The notes under the pieces: model-generated
Told to the model about the DNA's origin: nothing
The model's input: only the letters and a program-made list of their open reading frames with translations
Databases searched by the model: none
Program-made: the position numbers and the translations under genes
Source: Combretum micranthum
Taxonomy: Eukaryota; Streptophyta; Magnoliopsida; Myrtales; Combretaceae
Direction of reading: 5' to 3'
DNA length: 64,000 nucleotides
Assembly: GCA_024138025.1 (NCBI GenBank)
Contig: JAMXBD010003410.1
Location: 57,272-121,271 of the forward strand
Shown here: in pieces, positions 12,986 to 23,704 of the stretch
Numbering within the stretch: position 1 is the stretch's first letter
How the letters are laid out: every line of letters starts with the position of its first letter

Positions 12986-12993
12986 TATTTATA
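12986..12993 (-). promoter_or_regulatory. TATA-like box 2, element 2 3' LTR
   Basis: TATTTATA on +, matched at 21982-21989 in the 5' LTR with the same spacing from box 1. Both boxes are accompanied by a CTTA(A/G)GAAAAAC segment, as if a core-promoter module had been duplicated. Confidence 0.5.
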
Positions 12994-13291
12994 GAGGTAT
13001 ATTGCTTAAGAAAAACGCTAAGTTCATGTCCAATTTAAGCAGCCTACACTAGAGGCATTGAAGCCAGTGTACACTCTACCAAAATCCATTCTTAATCAAG
13101 TCTTTACCATATGAACACAATACAATTATATTTAAACTTTGACCATAAAACCTTCTTATTTAAAATCCTTTGACACTTTGACCTTTCTTAATAATTCTTT
13201 TATATACTTTAGGGTTGACCATAAAACCCTCTTATTTTATATCAAATGACACACTTACCCTTCTTTATAATTTATTTATCTTTATATTACA

Positions 13292-13302
13292 TCTCTCTTC
13301 CT
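13292..13302 (-). other. Polypurine tract of element 2
   Basis: On the - strand the run AGGAAGAGAGA directly precedes the LTR start TGTAATATAAAG. It is itself preceded by the gypsy-typical TCGAGGACGAAAGTT. Confidence 0.8.
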
Positions 13303-15849
13303 AAAAGAACTTTCGTCCTCGAAAGTTACCCAAATGACTATCTCCTTTTTATCCATGCATCCATCAGTTCTTTGTCAGTCCTTTTCTTCTTATTTCTGAT
13401 TCTTTACACCATATTGACCCATCTTCATGCTTATATCTTCTAGCTAGAATATAATTCCATCGGCATTTCTTTAATTCTTAACTTTCACCACTAAATTTTG
13501 ATTCATTGCCTCCGTTACTTCACAACAATATCCATCAAGAAATCTTGCCTCGATTAAATCTCCAATTCAATTCCTCGAGCGATGTTGAGAAAGTTTAAAA
13601 TCTTAACTATAGTTTTAAATTCCAAAAATCAAATCTTACATTAACCTGGAGCTCCAAATGTCGCTATGTTACTTGTACTTCTAATGATTCAGCTTAGTTT
13701 TCTTTTTTTTTTTATCCTTATTGTTCCATATCAAAAATAATTCACATCACTTGCATTTCATTCATCTAGTCTCAAAATACTCAATAACTAACCATATCAC
13801 TTCCAATATATTTTCTCAATCTCCAATATATATTTTCTTATATTTTCCATCCATGTATACTTGAAACTTAAAAATTAACACTTACGTCCTTAGGCAAACC
13901 TTCAAAATCACCAAATAACTTCTAACTCGTCCTTTGACATCAATACTCATAACGTTCCAATATTTCTTGATATCTAGATTACTAATGCACTTTGTCTCCA
14001 AAATTTTTATCATACAACTCCATTCTTTGCCCTCAAGATTAAGTGATTGTTCTTCACTTGGATTCAATATCCTTCTATAACTATAAAATCTACTACTCAA
14101 CAAAATTTCTTCTTTTATCTCTCAGTTCATAAATCAATCATTACATCTTCTAATACAATTGTATATTGCATTGTAGAAAATTCAATCCAACTCATTAACA
14201 TTATTTGACCATTATACTTCTTTAGGTCGTATCCACCTTATAATCCTTCAAATAAAATCAGAAAACGTAAATAACAAAATTTAAGATTTTTCAACCCTAA
14301 CTCTAATGATCAAACCTTACATTGCTCTGTTATTTCATATGATCATAGCATCTTCGTATTTGCTAGTTAGTTTTATCACCCCTGTTAAACACCTTAGACA
14401 ATCCCCAACTTTTATTTATTCATCATACTTTTCCAATTCTCTTCGAAAACTTGTATTGCTTTTTATATAACAATTTATATCTTCATATAGATTTTCTTTA
14501 AGAATCATCCCAAAATTTATCATCATAGATTAGTGTTAATGTCATCACTATTCATCATTCATAGATTTCCCACATTTTACAATTCACTAAGATCATATGT
14601 CCTTCTTGCAATGGCTTTTCCATCTATTCATTCATATCTTCATAGAATTTGACAATTCTTTAATTTATATTATTTGTCTTAATACTTTTCCTCTATTCTT
14701 TAACATGGCCTTTCTCAATTATCTATATACTATATTTGCCTAGCTAAAAATCCGTTTGTTAATCATCTATGAGGATTTCCTGCTTCTTAATTACACCACT
14801 AGTTCCTTCTAGTCAACTTTAGTCATTCATCTCTTTTACCTTAAAACCTTTGTCTGCTTAGTGCTTTTAATATTGTCATCTTAATTCAATAGGATCATTT
14901 ACTTTTCTTTTATTTCATTGGTCATATTGTCTAACTCTTCATCATCATATTGATATAGGTTATCTTCACTGTTATTGATATTCACCTTAAATACAATTTC
15001 ACCCATAATATGAAAATTTTCTCCACTCTTACTCAAATTTTCATTTTAGTAATTTGATTCTTCTCCACTTTCTTTACAAATAGAACGAAGCACTTCAAGC
15101 TTATTTATAAACTAATCCCATTTGGTAGATTAAACTCCAATTCCCAAAAATATGTTTATAAACAACTATTCCATCATACATTCAACATACTCACAACATG
15201 CAGATATAATGATCCATGCACCAATACTTGATTATATTAATCCATGGGTTATCGGTGTCTCATCTTAATAGTGGTGCTTACCTAAAAAGGCTTGAATTTT
15301 CTATGTTCACGACCTTTTATCTTACTCAATCCTTGCTCAAGGTCTTTACCTTATTGACCATAGCTGAACAATTGGTCAAATCCATCAAATTTATATGATG
15401 TTGAATCTCATGTTCTAACACTGTAATAAGCCTGCTCACCAAGTTCACATCGTTTCCTTATAATTATTATTCCACATGAACCTTCATACCTTTCATAAGA
15501 TTTAATGATTCTCTTATCTATATTAGTCATTCTCAAATTCTTTTCATCTATTCTTCAATAATGATTCTTCTCATTTTGTTGTCCACAGATTTATGTCCAT
15601 TAAGCCACCAATCACAATTTACACTACAATCTTGTATCTAAATTTTCATGCATCTTAATTATGTCACTAAATCCTTCTATTCCACTCCAAATATCCATCT
15701 TTTATCTCAAATCAAAATTTTCTATTCAAAACCTACACTAACTTCATTTTCCTTCATTGTCTTTGTATCATGTATACTACACTTCTTACTATATTTGAAA
15801 ACTAAATCTCTAAAATTCTATCTCCATTAATGGAATTGTCCCAGGTGAT
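13303..15849 (-). other. Internal region of element 2 without recognisable pol
   Basis: About 2.5 kb of AT-rich sequence with a C+T-rich + strand. I found no protease, reverse transcriptase or integrase motif on either strand, and no frame longer than about 75 codons. It may be non-coding filler as in large retrotransposon derivatives, or pol decayed beyond recognition by eye. Confidence 0.5.
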
Positions 15850-16347
15850 CATTCTAACCATATGTTTCTTGATATTCATCTACTAATTATTTGATCTCCC
15901 AATGAGAAAAATAGGAGACATACTCCACCTTCTTATTTTCAAGAATATTTAGGGCAACAAAATTCTCCTTAGCCTCTGCCATCCATAGTTGTGCCTCAAG
16001 TGGCCTCCCAGGCATTGATTCAAACTTATAGACTAAATCCACAAACTTATTCAAACTCAAGACATCAGTACACCTGGGTCCATACCCACCATTCCATTAT
16101 TTCGTTGAGTCTCCTATCTCATATACCATTGATGTTAGGAAACTACTCCCCAAAGAGTATTCACCACCTACATGAGCTGTGTAACATTCACTGGTACTTA
16201 TTGACCTACAGGTGAGGCTGGTGGTGGCAGTAATTCATGTGGTAATGGATTCTAGGGTGGTTGGTTCTCACATGATTGTCCTCTATTAACTTCCTCTTAA
16301 CCATCCATGGAGGAACAGACATAAGGTATTCTCCTTCTAGGTAACAT
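15850..16347 (-). pseudogene. Decayed gag N-terminus of element 2
   Basis: Translation on the - strand from an ATG whose complement ends at 16347 gives MLPRRRIPYVCSSMDG, then a Pro-rich stretch (NPLPHELLPPPASP) with stops nearby. Further on is LRHNYGWQRLRRILL/LEAQLWMAEAKENFVA-like sequence around 15950-16000. A short basic start followed by Pro-rich sequence just downstream of the primer-binding site is where gypsy gag begins. No zinc knuckle was found. Assignment by position and composition, moderate confidence. Confidence 0.5.
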
Positions 16348-16535
16348 TCTAACATAGGTCAACACACCACAAAAGATAAAGCTAAATCCAACTTAAAGAT
16401 GAAAACTCTTATATACTTACTAGGTAAAAACCATACTAAGCTAGAAGAACAACACCTATTATTGCTACCCCACTCATCAATACTCACCTCCTAAGGAGTT
16501 CAAAACCTATATCTATCAAGATCAAAACCTATCAC

Positions 16536-16545
16536 TCTGATACCA
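16536..16545 (-). other. Primer-binding site of element 2 (tRNA-Met type)
   Basis: The - strand reads TGGTATCAGA, complementary to the 3' end of plant initiator tRNA-Met. It lies seven bases from the LTR edge at 16553. This fixes element orientation. Confidence 0.85.
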
Positions 16546-17851
16546 AATAAGCTGTAACGCCCTAAATTAAATGCGTTACAACTCGTTACATGTCCTTTTC
16601 TTATTAAGAACACGCTAACGCTATAATATACTAAATCTTCCAGTTATCAATTCAAATCATCAAAACTCTGATAAATAGATACTTTAAAATCTCATATCAA
16701 AATCTCATGAACTATACAATCTAGAGTTTTAAATCTTCTAAATCAAAAGAAACCTAATAACAAGTTCCATAAAGTTTTAAAACGTCAAATCTCCATATGT
16801 TATCAATAACTATTCTTGCTTACTTCCATACCCAAAAATCTACTAATCCTCAGCTAGGTAGTCTAATCTACTATTACCATGCCCATAGTCCACGAAAACG
16901 TCGTATCCCGTCAAATCATAGATAATAAAATCTTCACCTATACTTATGGGGAAAAATAAAGATTGAGCAAAAAACGCCCAGTACGCCAAACCGAAAGTAC
17001 ATGCACATGATCATACAAATCATAATATCACATACAACTTATATTCTAATGCAGCAAGCACAATTTAATTATCTTTTCATTAGCCTGCAAACAACACAGT
17101 TTAGGACTATTGATCACTAATCCTAAACCCAGAGTAACTCATGACCCCGATGAAAACCATAATATAGATAGTATATACATATATAATTGTATTCCACAAT
17201 TAAGCTGGTAACGACTCCTAATCTACCTGAATCATCTCCATGTGCGGCTCCACTCGGTACAACGCAGCACAAGGATCATCAGGTTACCAGCGTTAGTATC
17301 ATACTCCTGCATGATCTTCACTAATCGCAACCAAGCACAAGCAGCAAATCAAATTAAAAAGCCTGATAGAATTAAGTCAATTTATGCAATTCTAAACATA
17401 CAAGCATAAACAACAAACAATGAAAGATCGTACATAGATTTGCTTTCAATGTCAATCTATCCAATAGAAACTTTTAATTGAAAAGGAACCCTAATCTGGC
17501 AATACTCCTGTTTAACAATATGTATATATATTGAAATCAATTCCAAATGCAATAACAATATCAAACCCTAACCCTAATTCCACAAATCTAATTGAAGATC
17601 AATACACCTGTTTATCCCTTTCACACTGCACATAAACCCTTTTCACAATTTCTTCAAAGTTCTTAACAATCTCCAAAATCCACTTCACAACACATACATA
17701 TATATACAATCATCTATGAGTAAAATGACTGCAAAAGTTCATAACTTTATATCCACAAAGATAGAACGGGTTCATACTTACCTAGAACTTGCAGATCTTG
17801 CTTGCAACAGAACCCTAAATCGTTCAATCAATCTCCTGTCACAAGTAATTT

Positions 17852-20800
17852 TGTCACGCCCCGGAGGGTACCCTAAACGTAACAGTTCACTACACTCAAT
17901 ATTAAAGCTTAAGTATGACAACCTTAGCCACTCCCAAAAGCTTTGATATTAAGTGTAAGGCGTACTCTCACAAATTTAGAGGACCATAAGTGGAATTTTG
18001 AAGCTTAAGAAGATATAATAACATATTAAGAAAAGAGGATTCATAATATTCAATTTACTTATAACAATGATCTTTACAAACTTAGGGATATTTCCCTAAT
18101 TCACTAACCTATTACAAGAATATTTGTACATCATTTCTAATACTAAACTTCATCTAAAATTTGCTTATCCAAAAAGAAATTACCTGACTGCAAGGTCCTC
18201 GTGGCCTCAACCACAGATAAAGGAACTGTAAAAGATATCTATGGGGGTATAAGCTGACAGGCTTAGTGAGAACTATTTCAATAAATAACTTCTTATAACA
18301 AAATTTCAAACAAGTTGTTTAATCAAACAAATGGAATGCAACATACACGTGGGCAAACAAGGCATATAGTTTTCTGGGAACTATATGTTAAATAGATTTG
18401 CGCCCTCCATTCAGGGTTTGGTGATACATAACCTCAAAACAAGTAGTTTTAGTTAAAAAGATTTATGCTTTCGACCAATGTCGCCAAGCATGTGAAATCT
18501 ACTTGAATCGAGCCTTGCTTTCGGATCTTCCGCCAAGCATTTCCTTAACGCCGCCAAGCAATCGCTTTCGGACACTCTACCGAGTGTTGCTTTCAACATG
18601 AGCTTACTATCCTTCTCACCCAAGGATAATAACCCAAATGCAATGTGACTCACTTCGTGGTATGCATGAATCCATTTATTTATGATATCATAATGTTATT
18701 ATTATCAAATTTAAGGCGATCAAAGAATTTCATGCAAAGCAAGTGTTATACTAAAACAAACATTTAAATCAATTTCGGCCTCGATATTCTTAGGATTTTT
18801 TCAACGAATTATTTTACATACATATCCATTTGTCTTTTCCTAACTCTAATGCAACTAAATTACAAGCACAACAAGTATAGCATTTAAAGGAAATAAACTC
18901 ACGATGCTATGTCGACTATTCTTCTATACGGATGAGTCGTTCACACACTCCACTTAATCGAAATAATCTTCGGGATATAGGTATCCTTCCTCGGAGTCAC
19001 CTAGCTAAAGAAAATACCCACAATGAGTATTTCTTAATGATTTTCTTGAATTTTGACAAGACAATGTCAAAAGAACGTTAAAGTTCGTATAAAGGTAAGT
19101 TCCAATTTAAAATGGCCATAACTTGGTCATTTTAACTCGGAATCGCGCATATAATATACCGATTTCTACCTACTCGAAAAGATCTATTCATTGCTAAAAC
19201 TATTTTTATCAAACTAAACCATTTAAGTCCCGAAAAAGTGGCGATAAAATTCACCACGAATTTTCCAACTCAAAAACAACTTTGGTCCAATCATCCAAAA
19301 ATTTATTTGATAAATACTTAGTTATCTATATAGTTGAAAAATCCTCTTTTTATAGCTACATAGGTCATATTTATTCATACTCAAGTGTTTATTGTCCAAT
19401 CATGTTTCTTAAGTAAGGAAATATTAACTAGAAGTTTAGAAAACTATAGTTTACAAGAAATTACATTTTGTGATTGGTTTTGAAATGAATACTTTGATTC
19501 TTTTGGTTTTCAAAGAATTACTTTATTTTTTACTTATTACTTTTCTAGATGACTTTTTGAAAAACAATTTTGCTTCCTTTCTAGTTTCTTGTGTTGGTCC
19601 TATGTATGTTCTACACAATCCTTCTTTGATTATTTTATTGAAAAAACCTAAACTTGAAAATCCTCACTTCTTGCTTCCTAAGGTTTTTGCTATGTTATGT
19701 TTTCGTAGAAATCATTTTGTTTAAAAAATCATTTTCTTTTGAAAAACAAAGTGGGATAATAAATGATTTAAAAAACTTTTCATAACAAAAGTAGTTTCTA
19801 AAATTTGTAGTGAGTTCTTTTGTAACTTTGAAAAGAATGACTTTATTTTTGTTAAATCATAGACTTTATATTCCACATAAACTTATCTTTAAGTAGTAAA
19901 ATCTCCTTTTGCCAATTATTTTTACAACTTGAAATTTTGGACAACAATCTAAATGAACATGATTTATGAGAAATAATAGCAAACAAAAATATCATAAATA
20001 ATAAAGTCAAGTATTGGGAGTTTTAGCTTTTTCAAGGCTCCCGGGACTAACAAGTAGACTATCCCAAAATAAAAACAAAATGAAAGAAAAAAAATTGTTT
20101 TGACTTGATGAGGACAAGTCTAAGACTAGAGACCAGTCTTAAAATAATAAGGAAGGAATAAATAAATTGCAATGGAAAAAATAAATAAATTGCTTTACAT
20201 AAAATAAATATATTGCAAGTGAGCTTATATGCTCTAAAGAATATGTATATATATATAGATAATAATACTTAGATATAATAACAAAAATATGAACAAAATA
20301 ATAACATAAACATAAATAGATTTTCATGAACAAGAACAATACATGAACATAATGTAGCTTCCATAACACTTAGTCTTTGGAAACTCACACTATGGTCATG
20401 TAAAGTTACATGACATAAGAAGAAGAAAACAATAGGAAAATGTTACCTAAAGAAGACTTTGGTAGTATTATGTGGTTTTGGTTTTTGTTGTAGGTAGAAG
20501 TTGTTTTGGAATTATTTTGAGAGAGTTTTGGGAGGATATTTGGAGAGAGTTTTGAGAGGAGAATTTGAGAGAGTTTTTGTAGAGAATTTGTGGGTAGTAA
20601 ATGTGTGAAAGAAGTGAAAGAAGAGGGGGGTATTTATAGGAAAATATGGAGTGATTTTTGAGTGATTTAAATAAAAGAAAAATAAAACAAAATTGAGGAT
20701 AATGCATGAAGGGGGGCACCGGCCATGTAGAAAAGAGGAGGAGAGAGTGTGTTTTGTTTTTTATTTTGTGGATTAAATGAAGTAATAAATAAAGTAGATG

Positions 20801-21348
20801 TGAAATAAAGTTATGGGAAAGATAAAAAGTAAAGGTTATAGGTTATGGTGTGTGTAAGAGTAGGTGTAAGAAAAAGAAGAGATAAAAGAACAGTGTAGAA
20901 TAGTAATGAATAGTGTAATGTAAAGTAGATATGACTAATAAAGCACTGGTAGTAAGAAAATACGCGTATAATTGTGATATCTGTTATTTTTACTTATCGA
21001 AAAATTATAAAACTGATATTTTTGAAAACCTTATATTTTTACGAGTCTAATGGTATATTCGGAATATTTTTACTATTCCGAGCTCCGGGACACGTTTTTC
21101 AAGAACTATGTTCGATCGGATTCGAAAAGAATTGCGGTTTTACTAATCGGATCTTTTTACGCTTCCTTAGGTAATTACGTACTATTCTTTATTCTAAACT
21201 CTTGCTTACTCTTACTGAGTTGCTTAATCGGGATTGCCGGACTTAAGCTATTACGTCTAATTAGGGTTTTGTTGACCTTTAGAGTTCCGGTTGACTTCCG
21301 GTTTAGGGTTTTAGGCTAAATCGATTCCAAAAAATTTAGGGGTTTACA
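17852..21348 (-). mobile_element. Solo LTR, family A (3497 bp), TSD AATTT
   Basis: On + it begins TGTCACGCCCC and ends GGGGTTTACA, so the LTR is in reverse orientation (TGTAAACCCC...GGGGCGTGACA). AATTT flanks it at 17847-17851 and 21349-21353. The sister LTR has the undisturbed site ...CAAGT-AATTT-ACTATC at 12372, which independently proves the insertion boundaries. It matches the LTR at 1272-4740 throughout. TATA box at 20631-20638, conserved box at about 19109-19150, LTR-internal frame at 18453-18653. Confidence 0.96.
20631..20638 (-). promoter_or_regulatory. LTR TATA box (nested solo LTR)
   Basis: TATTTATA on +, the reverse-strand match of the box at 1985 in the other family A LTR. Confidence 0.55.
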
Positions 21349-21699
21349 AATTTACTATCACTATAATCATATTCCTATAATCTATTAATCTCATAAACTA
21401 CGAGACTTTGATAGAGATCTTACCTTTACTTTGATTTGAAACTGAAACTCTCAAAATTCGCTTTAGGGTTTTTCTCCTATAGATTCCCGAATCTCCTTCA
21501 TTTGTATACAAAACTAGAATTAGATTTATATATCTAAGGAAAGGAATTGAAAAAGACCAAGATTAGACCCACATACCTTGAGTTTGGCTGAGGAAGAAGT
21601 GTGGCGAACTCAAAGGTCTAATGATCTATTTATAGAGAGAGTTGGCTTTGGAAAAACACAACCCTAGCTTAGGAAAAACACGCACATAAGCTGAGCAAT

Positions 21700-21782
21700 A
21701 CGTCAGCAGCTTAGTGACTTACACCGGCAGCTTAGTGACTTACGCCAGCAGCTTAGCTAGTTACACCGACGGCCATTACTCC
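21700..21782 (-). repeat. 21-bp tandem repeat, three units plus a degenerate one
   Basis: Full units begin at 21700, 21721 and 21742; a 20-bp degenerate unit begins at 21763. Each carries a C(G/A)(T/C)C(A/G)GCAGCTTAG core. The paired LTR has one unit fewer. Confidence 0.8.
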
Positions 21783-22292
21783 AGCGTAGGACCAATTTCC
21801 TTAGTAAATTTTCGAAACTTTAATGCTGAAACTTAAGCCATCGTCCATTATCTTTAAGCTGGCAGCTTAAATGCAGGCCTATTCTAAAATCATTCGATCA
21901 TCCGCACGTGACTTCCTCATGTCCAAATTCATTTGAGGTTTTAGCTGACGTATGATGTGACAAATTCGTAGGTTAAGGGTCTATTTATAAAGGTATATTG
22001 CTTAGGAAAAACGCTAGGTTCATGTCCAATTTATGCTGCCTACACTGGAAGTGTTGAAGCTTGTGTACATTCTGCCAAAATCCATTCTTAATCAAGTCTT
22101 TACCATGTGAACACAATATAATTATATTTAAACTTTGACTATAAAACTTTCTTATTTAATATCCTTTGACACTTTGACCCTTCTTAATAATTCTTTTATA
22201 TACTTTAGGGTTGACTATAAAACCCTCTTATTTTATATCAAATGACACACTTACCCTTCTTTATAATTTATTTATCTTTATATTACATATAT

Positions 22293-23426
22293 ATAGACAA
22301 AATTTTAGGAGATATAGTCACATTTTATACTATTTAGTCATCACTATCAGAACACAAGTCTTTTTAATAGTTTTACACACATTCCTTTTTTCATCAACCT
22401 CAAACAATCATAAAACACAAATCTATCCATGTTGTGGTATCCTAGACGAGTCGACACTAAACTCTAGATGCCCCGGGTCTATTGGTGGAGGTGGCAATGG
22501 GTAGGGTTGAATCTCTAAGCCTTCATGGCACATAGGAAGATGACTTCTATTATATTACTCTAGAAACTCCTGATTCACTAAAGAAAAAGATTCAAATTGT
22601 GAGGGTATGCTTTGGCTATCAATCTCTGTATCCAATTCAAAGTCATCATCACTTTCTTCCTCTAAATCTTCCTCAGTATCCTCTTTGGGGTCATCATCAT
22701 AATTCACAAGCTAGGCCAAAGGGGCAGAGTTTATTAGTGGGGGATGGACATTAGGAGGTGGAGCTAGCTGTGGATCAACGTATGGATCAAAAAATCTAAA
22801 AACCATGCACTTAGTTTAGCTACTGTGGTGAGCATCACCCACATCCAAGTGATCCTAGTTCAAGTCCCCTACATAAATTACGTTACCTGACACTATATAC
22901 CTTGTTTAGAAATTGGGAAGAGGAAGTTGAAACCCATTATCAACTAAGAATATCAAGTCCACCCCAAATTGTCCAAGTTCCCTTAGGTAAAAGGTGATCT
23001 CCTCCATGACGTAAATTGTTTCCACATTAGATAATGTCCTATGTAGGAGTTGATTCTACCAATCGGACTCTATCCTCTTAGATTGTACCATGTAATCCCA
23101 ATTTCCACCAAATAATAAGATATCCATACTACGGGGTTCATAATACAAAGAAAAATCCTTCTAAAATACCCGTAGTTGTTGTCGATAGGACGCTAGATTT
23201 TCCCTAGGATTCATATGGAAATCTAACCATTGTTGATTCAATTTGTTGTCAGATGTCTGTTACAAATATCAGAAGACTGGTATGTAATTTTCAACAAACA
23301 TGTATGTTTAAGTTAAAAAGCTTTACAATTATAATCAATTACTAACCCTAGTAATACCTAAACTCTAAATCATTAGGTAGACTTTCCTAAGTATATGGTT
23401 GGGTTAAGCTCTAACACTTAACCCCA
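22293..23426 (-). pseudogene. Decayed reading frame of unknown family beside a primer-binding site
   Basis: The - strand carries a coherent broken frame. From about 23230 it reads WLDFHMNPRENLASYRQQLR, later DYMVQSKRIESDW, ETIYVMEEITFYLRELGQFG and VDLIFLVDNGFQLPLPNF, with only three stops in about 110 codons, each explained by CAG or CAA turning into TAG or TAA. Further on comes an acidic tract (EDTEEDLEEESDDD near 22680) and a Pro-rich part (PYPLPPPPIDPGHLEF near 22480). I do not recognise the family. It lies just downstream of the Cassandra-like LTR and its primer-binding site, in the sense direction, so it may be an element reading frame. It is cut on its 3' side by element 2. Confidence 0.5.
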
Positions 23427-23437
23427 CTCTCATACCA
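23427..23437 (-). other. Degenerate primer-binding site (tRNA-Met type)
   Basis: The - strand reads TGGTATGAGAG, one mismatch from TGGTATCAGAG, two bases from the LTR end at 23440. Confidence 0.7.
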
Positions 23438-23439
23438 CT

Positions 23440-23704
23440 TATAATGCCCCAAAATTTCACCCATCGAGATATGTCTGCTTTAACAACATGTTGTACGGTT
23501 TTATCCTTTTGGTGCTAGCACTTCGCAGGAGGTCACTCATCTTAGGATTGCTCTACATGGAGCACGCTAAACTTTAGAGTTTCAATGAGCTCCAAGCTAT
23601 TACATTAAAAAGCATCTCTATGATTAGAGTTTCACCATCTATATTTAAGGAGTATCACATACTCTCACACTTATAGAATTGACATCCTTATTAGTTTCGT
23701 TACA
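23440..23704 (-). mobile_element. Cassandra-like LTR with 5S rRNA-derived block (about 265 bp)
   Basis: On the - strand it would start TGTAACGAAAC (complement ending at 23704). It passes a TTAAATATA box and a GGAGCTCATTG segment, enters a 5S-like stretch, continues with AAAACCGT and AAAGCAGACATATC, and ends at a decayed GGGGCATTATA by the primer-binding site. Size, order and these blocks match the plant Cassandra TRIM LTR, which carries a 5S rRNA-derived region (established knowledge). A second LTR copy was not found nearby. The outer edge at 23704 is less certain than the inner one. An alternative is that this is only the end of the longer LTR that continues to the right. Confidence 0.65.
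23511..23606 (-). repeat. 5S rRNA-derived segment inside the LTR
   Basis: Read on -, it has AGTTTAGCGTGCT, AGAG, CCTAAGATGAGTGACC and TCCTGCGAAGT. These are one- to three-base variants of the plant 5S rRNA blocks AGTTAAGCGTGCT, ACTAGGATGGGTGACC and TCCTGGGAAGT, in the same order and close to the same spacing. They include the region of the internal Pol III promoter (intermediate element and C box). It is too diverged to be a functional 5S gene. Confidence 0.75.

Larger units (their letters stand above)
11089..13291 (-). mobile_element. 3' LTR of element 2 (2203 bp)
   Basis: It matches 16553-17851 plus 21349-22287 along its length. In one stretch of about 105 bases (12371-12477 against 21353-21460) I counted six differences. 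It preserves the uninterrupted site AATTT at 12372-12376 where the sister LTR took the solo-LTR insertion. It contains a 21-bp tandem array (12705-12766) between two TATA-like boxes. Confidence 0.88.
11089..22287 (-). mobile_element. LTR retrotransposon 2, nearly complete, TSD TATAT
   Basis: The two LTRs (11089-13291 and 16553-22287) share the ends TGTAACG and TATTACA and flank a 3261 bp internal region. TATAT occurs at 11084-11088 and 22288-22292 as the target duplication, though the AT-rich site makes this weaker evidence than usual. A primer-binding site beside the right LTR and a polypurine tract beside the left one put transcription on the - strand. The internal region holds only a decayed gag start and no recognisable pol, so the copy was non-autonomous or deleted. 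The right LTR carries a nested solo LTR; without it that LTR is 2233 bp, against 2203 bp for its sister. Confidence 0.88.
16553..22287 (-). mobile_element. 5' LTR of element 2, interrupted by a solo LTR
   Basis: It starts TGTAACGCCC on + and ends TATTACA at 22287. Segments 16553-17851 and 21354-22287 align with the sister LTR; everything between is the nested solo LTR plus one copy of the 5 bp duplication. It shares the GAGCAAAAAACGCCCAGTACG block with the sister LTR (16972 here, 11487 there). Confidence 0.88.
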
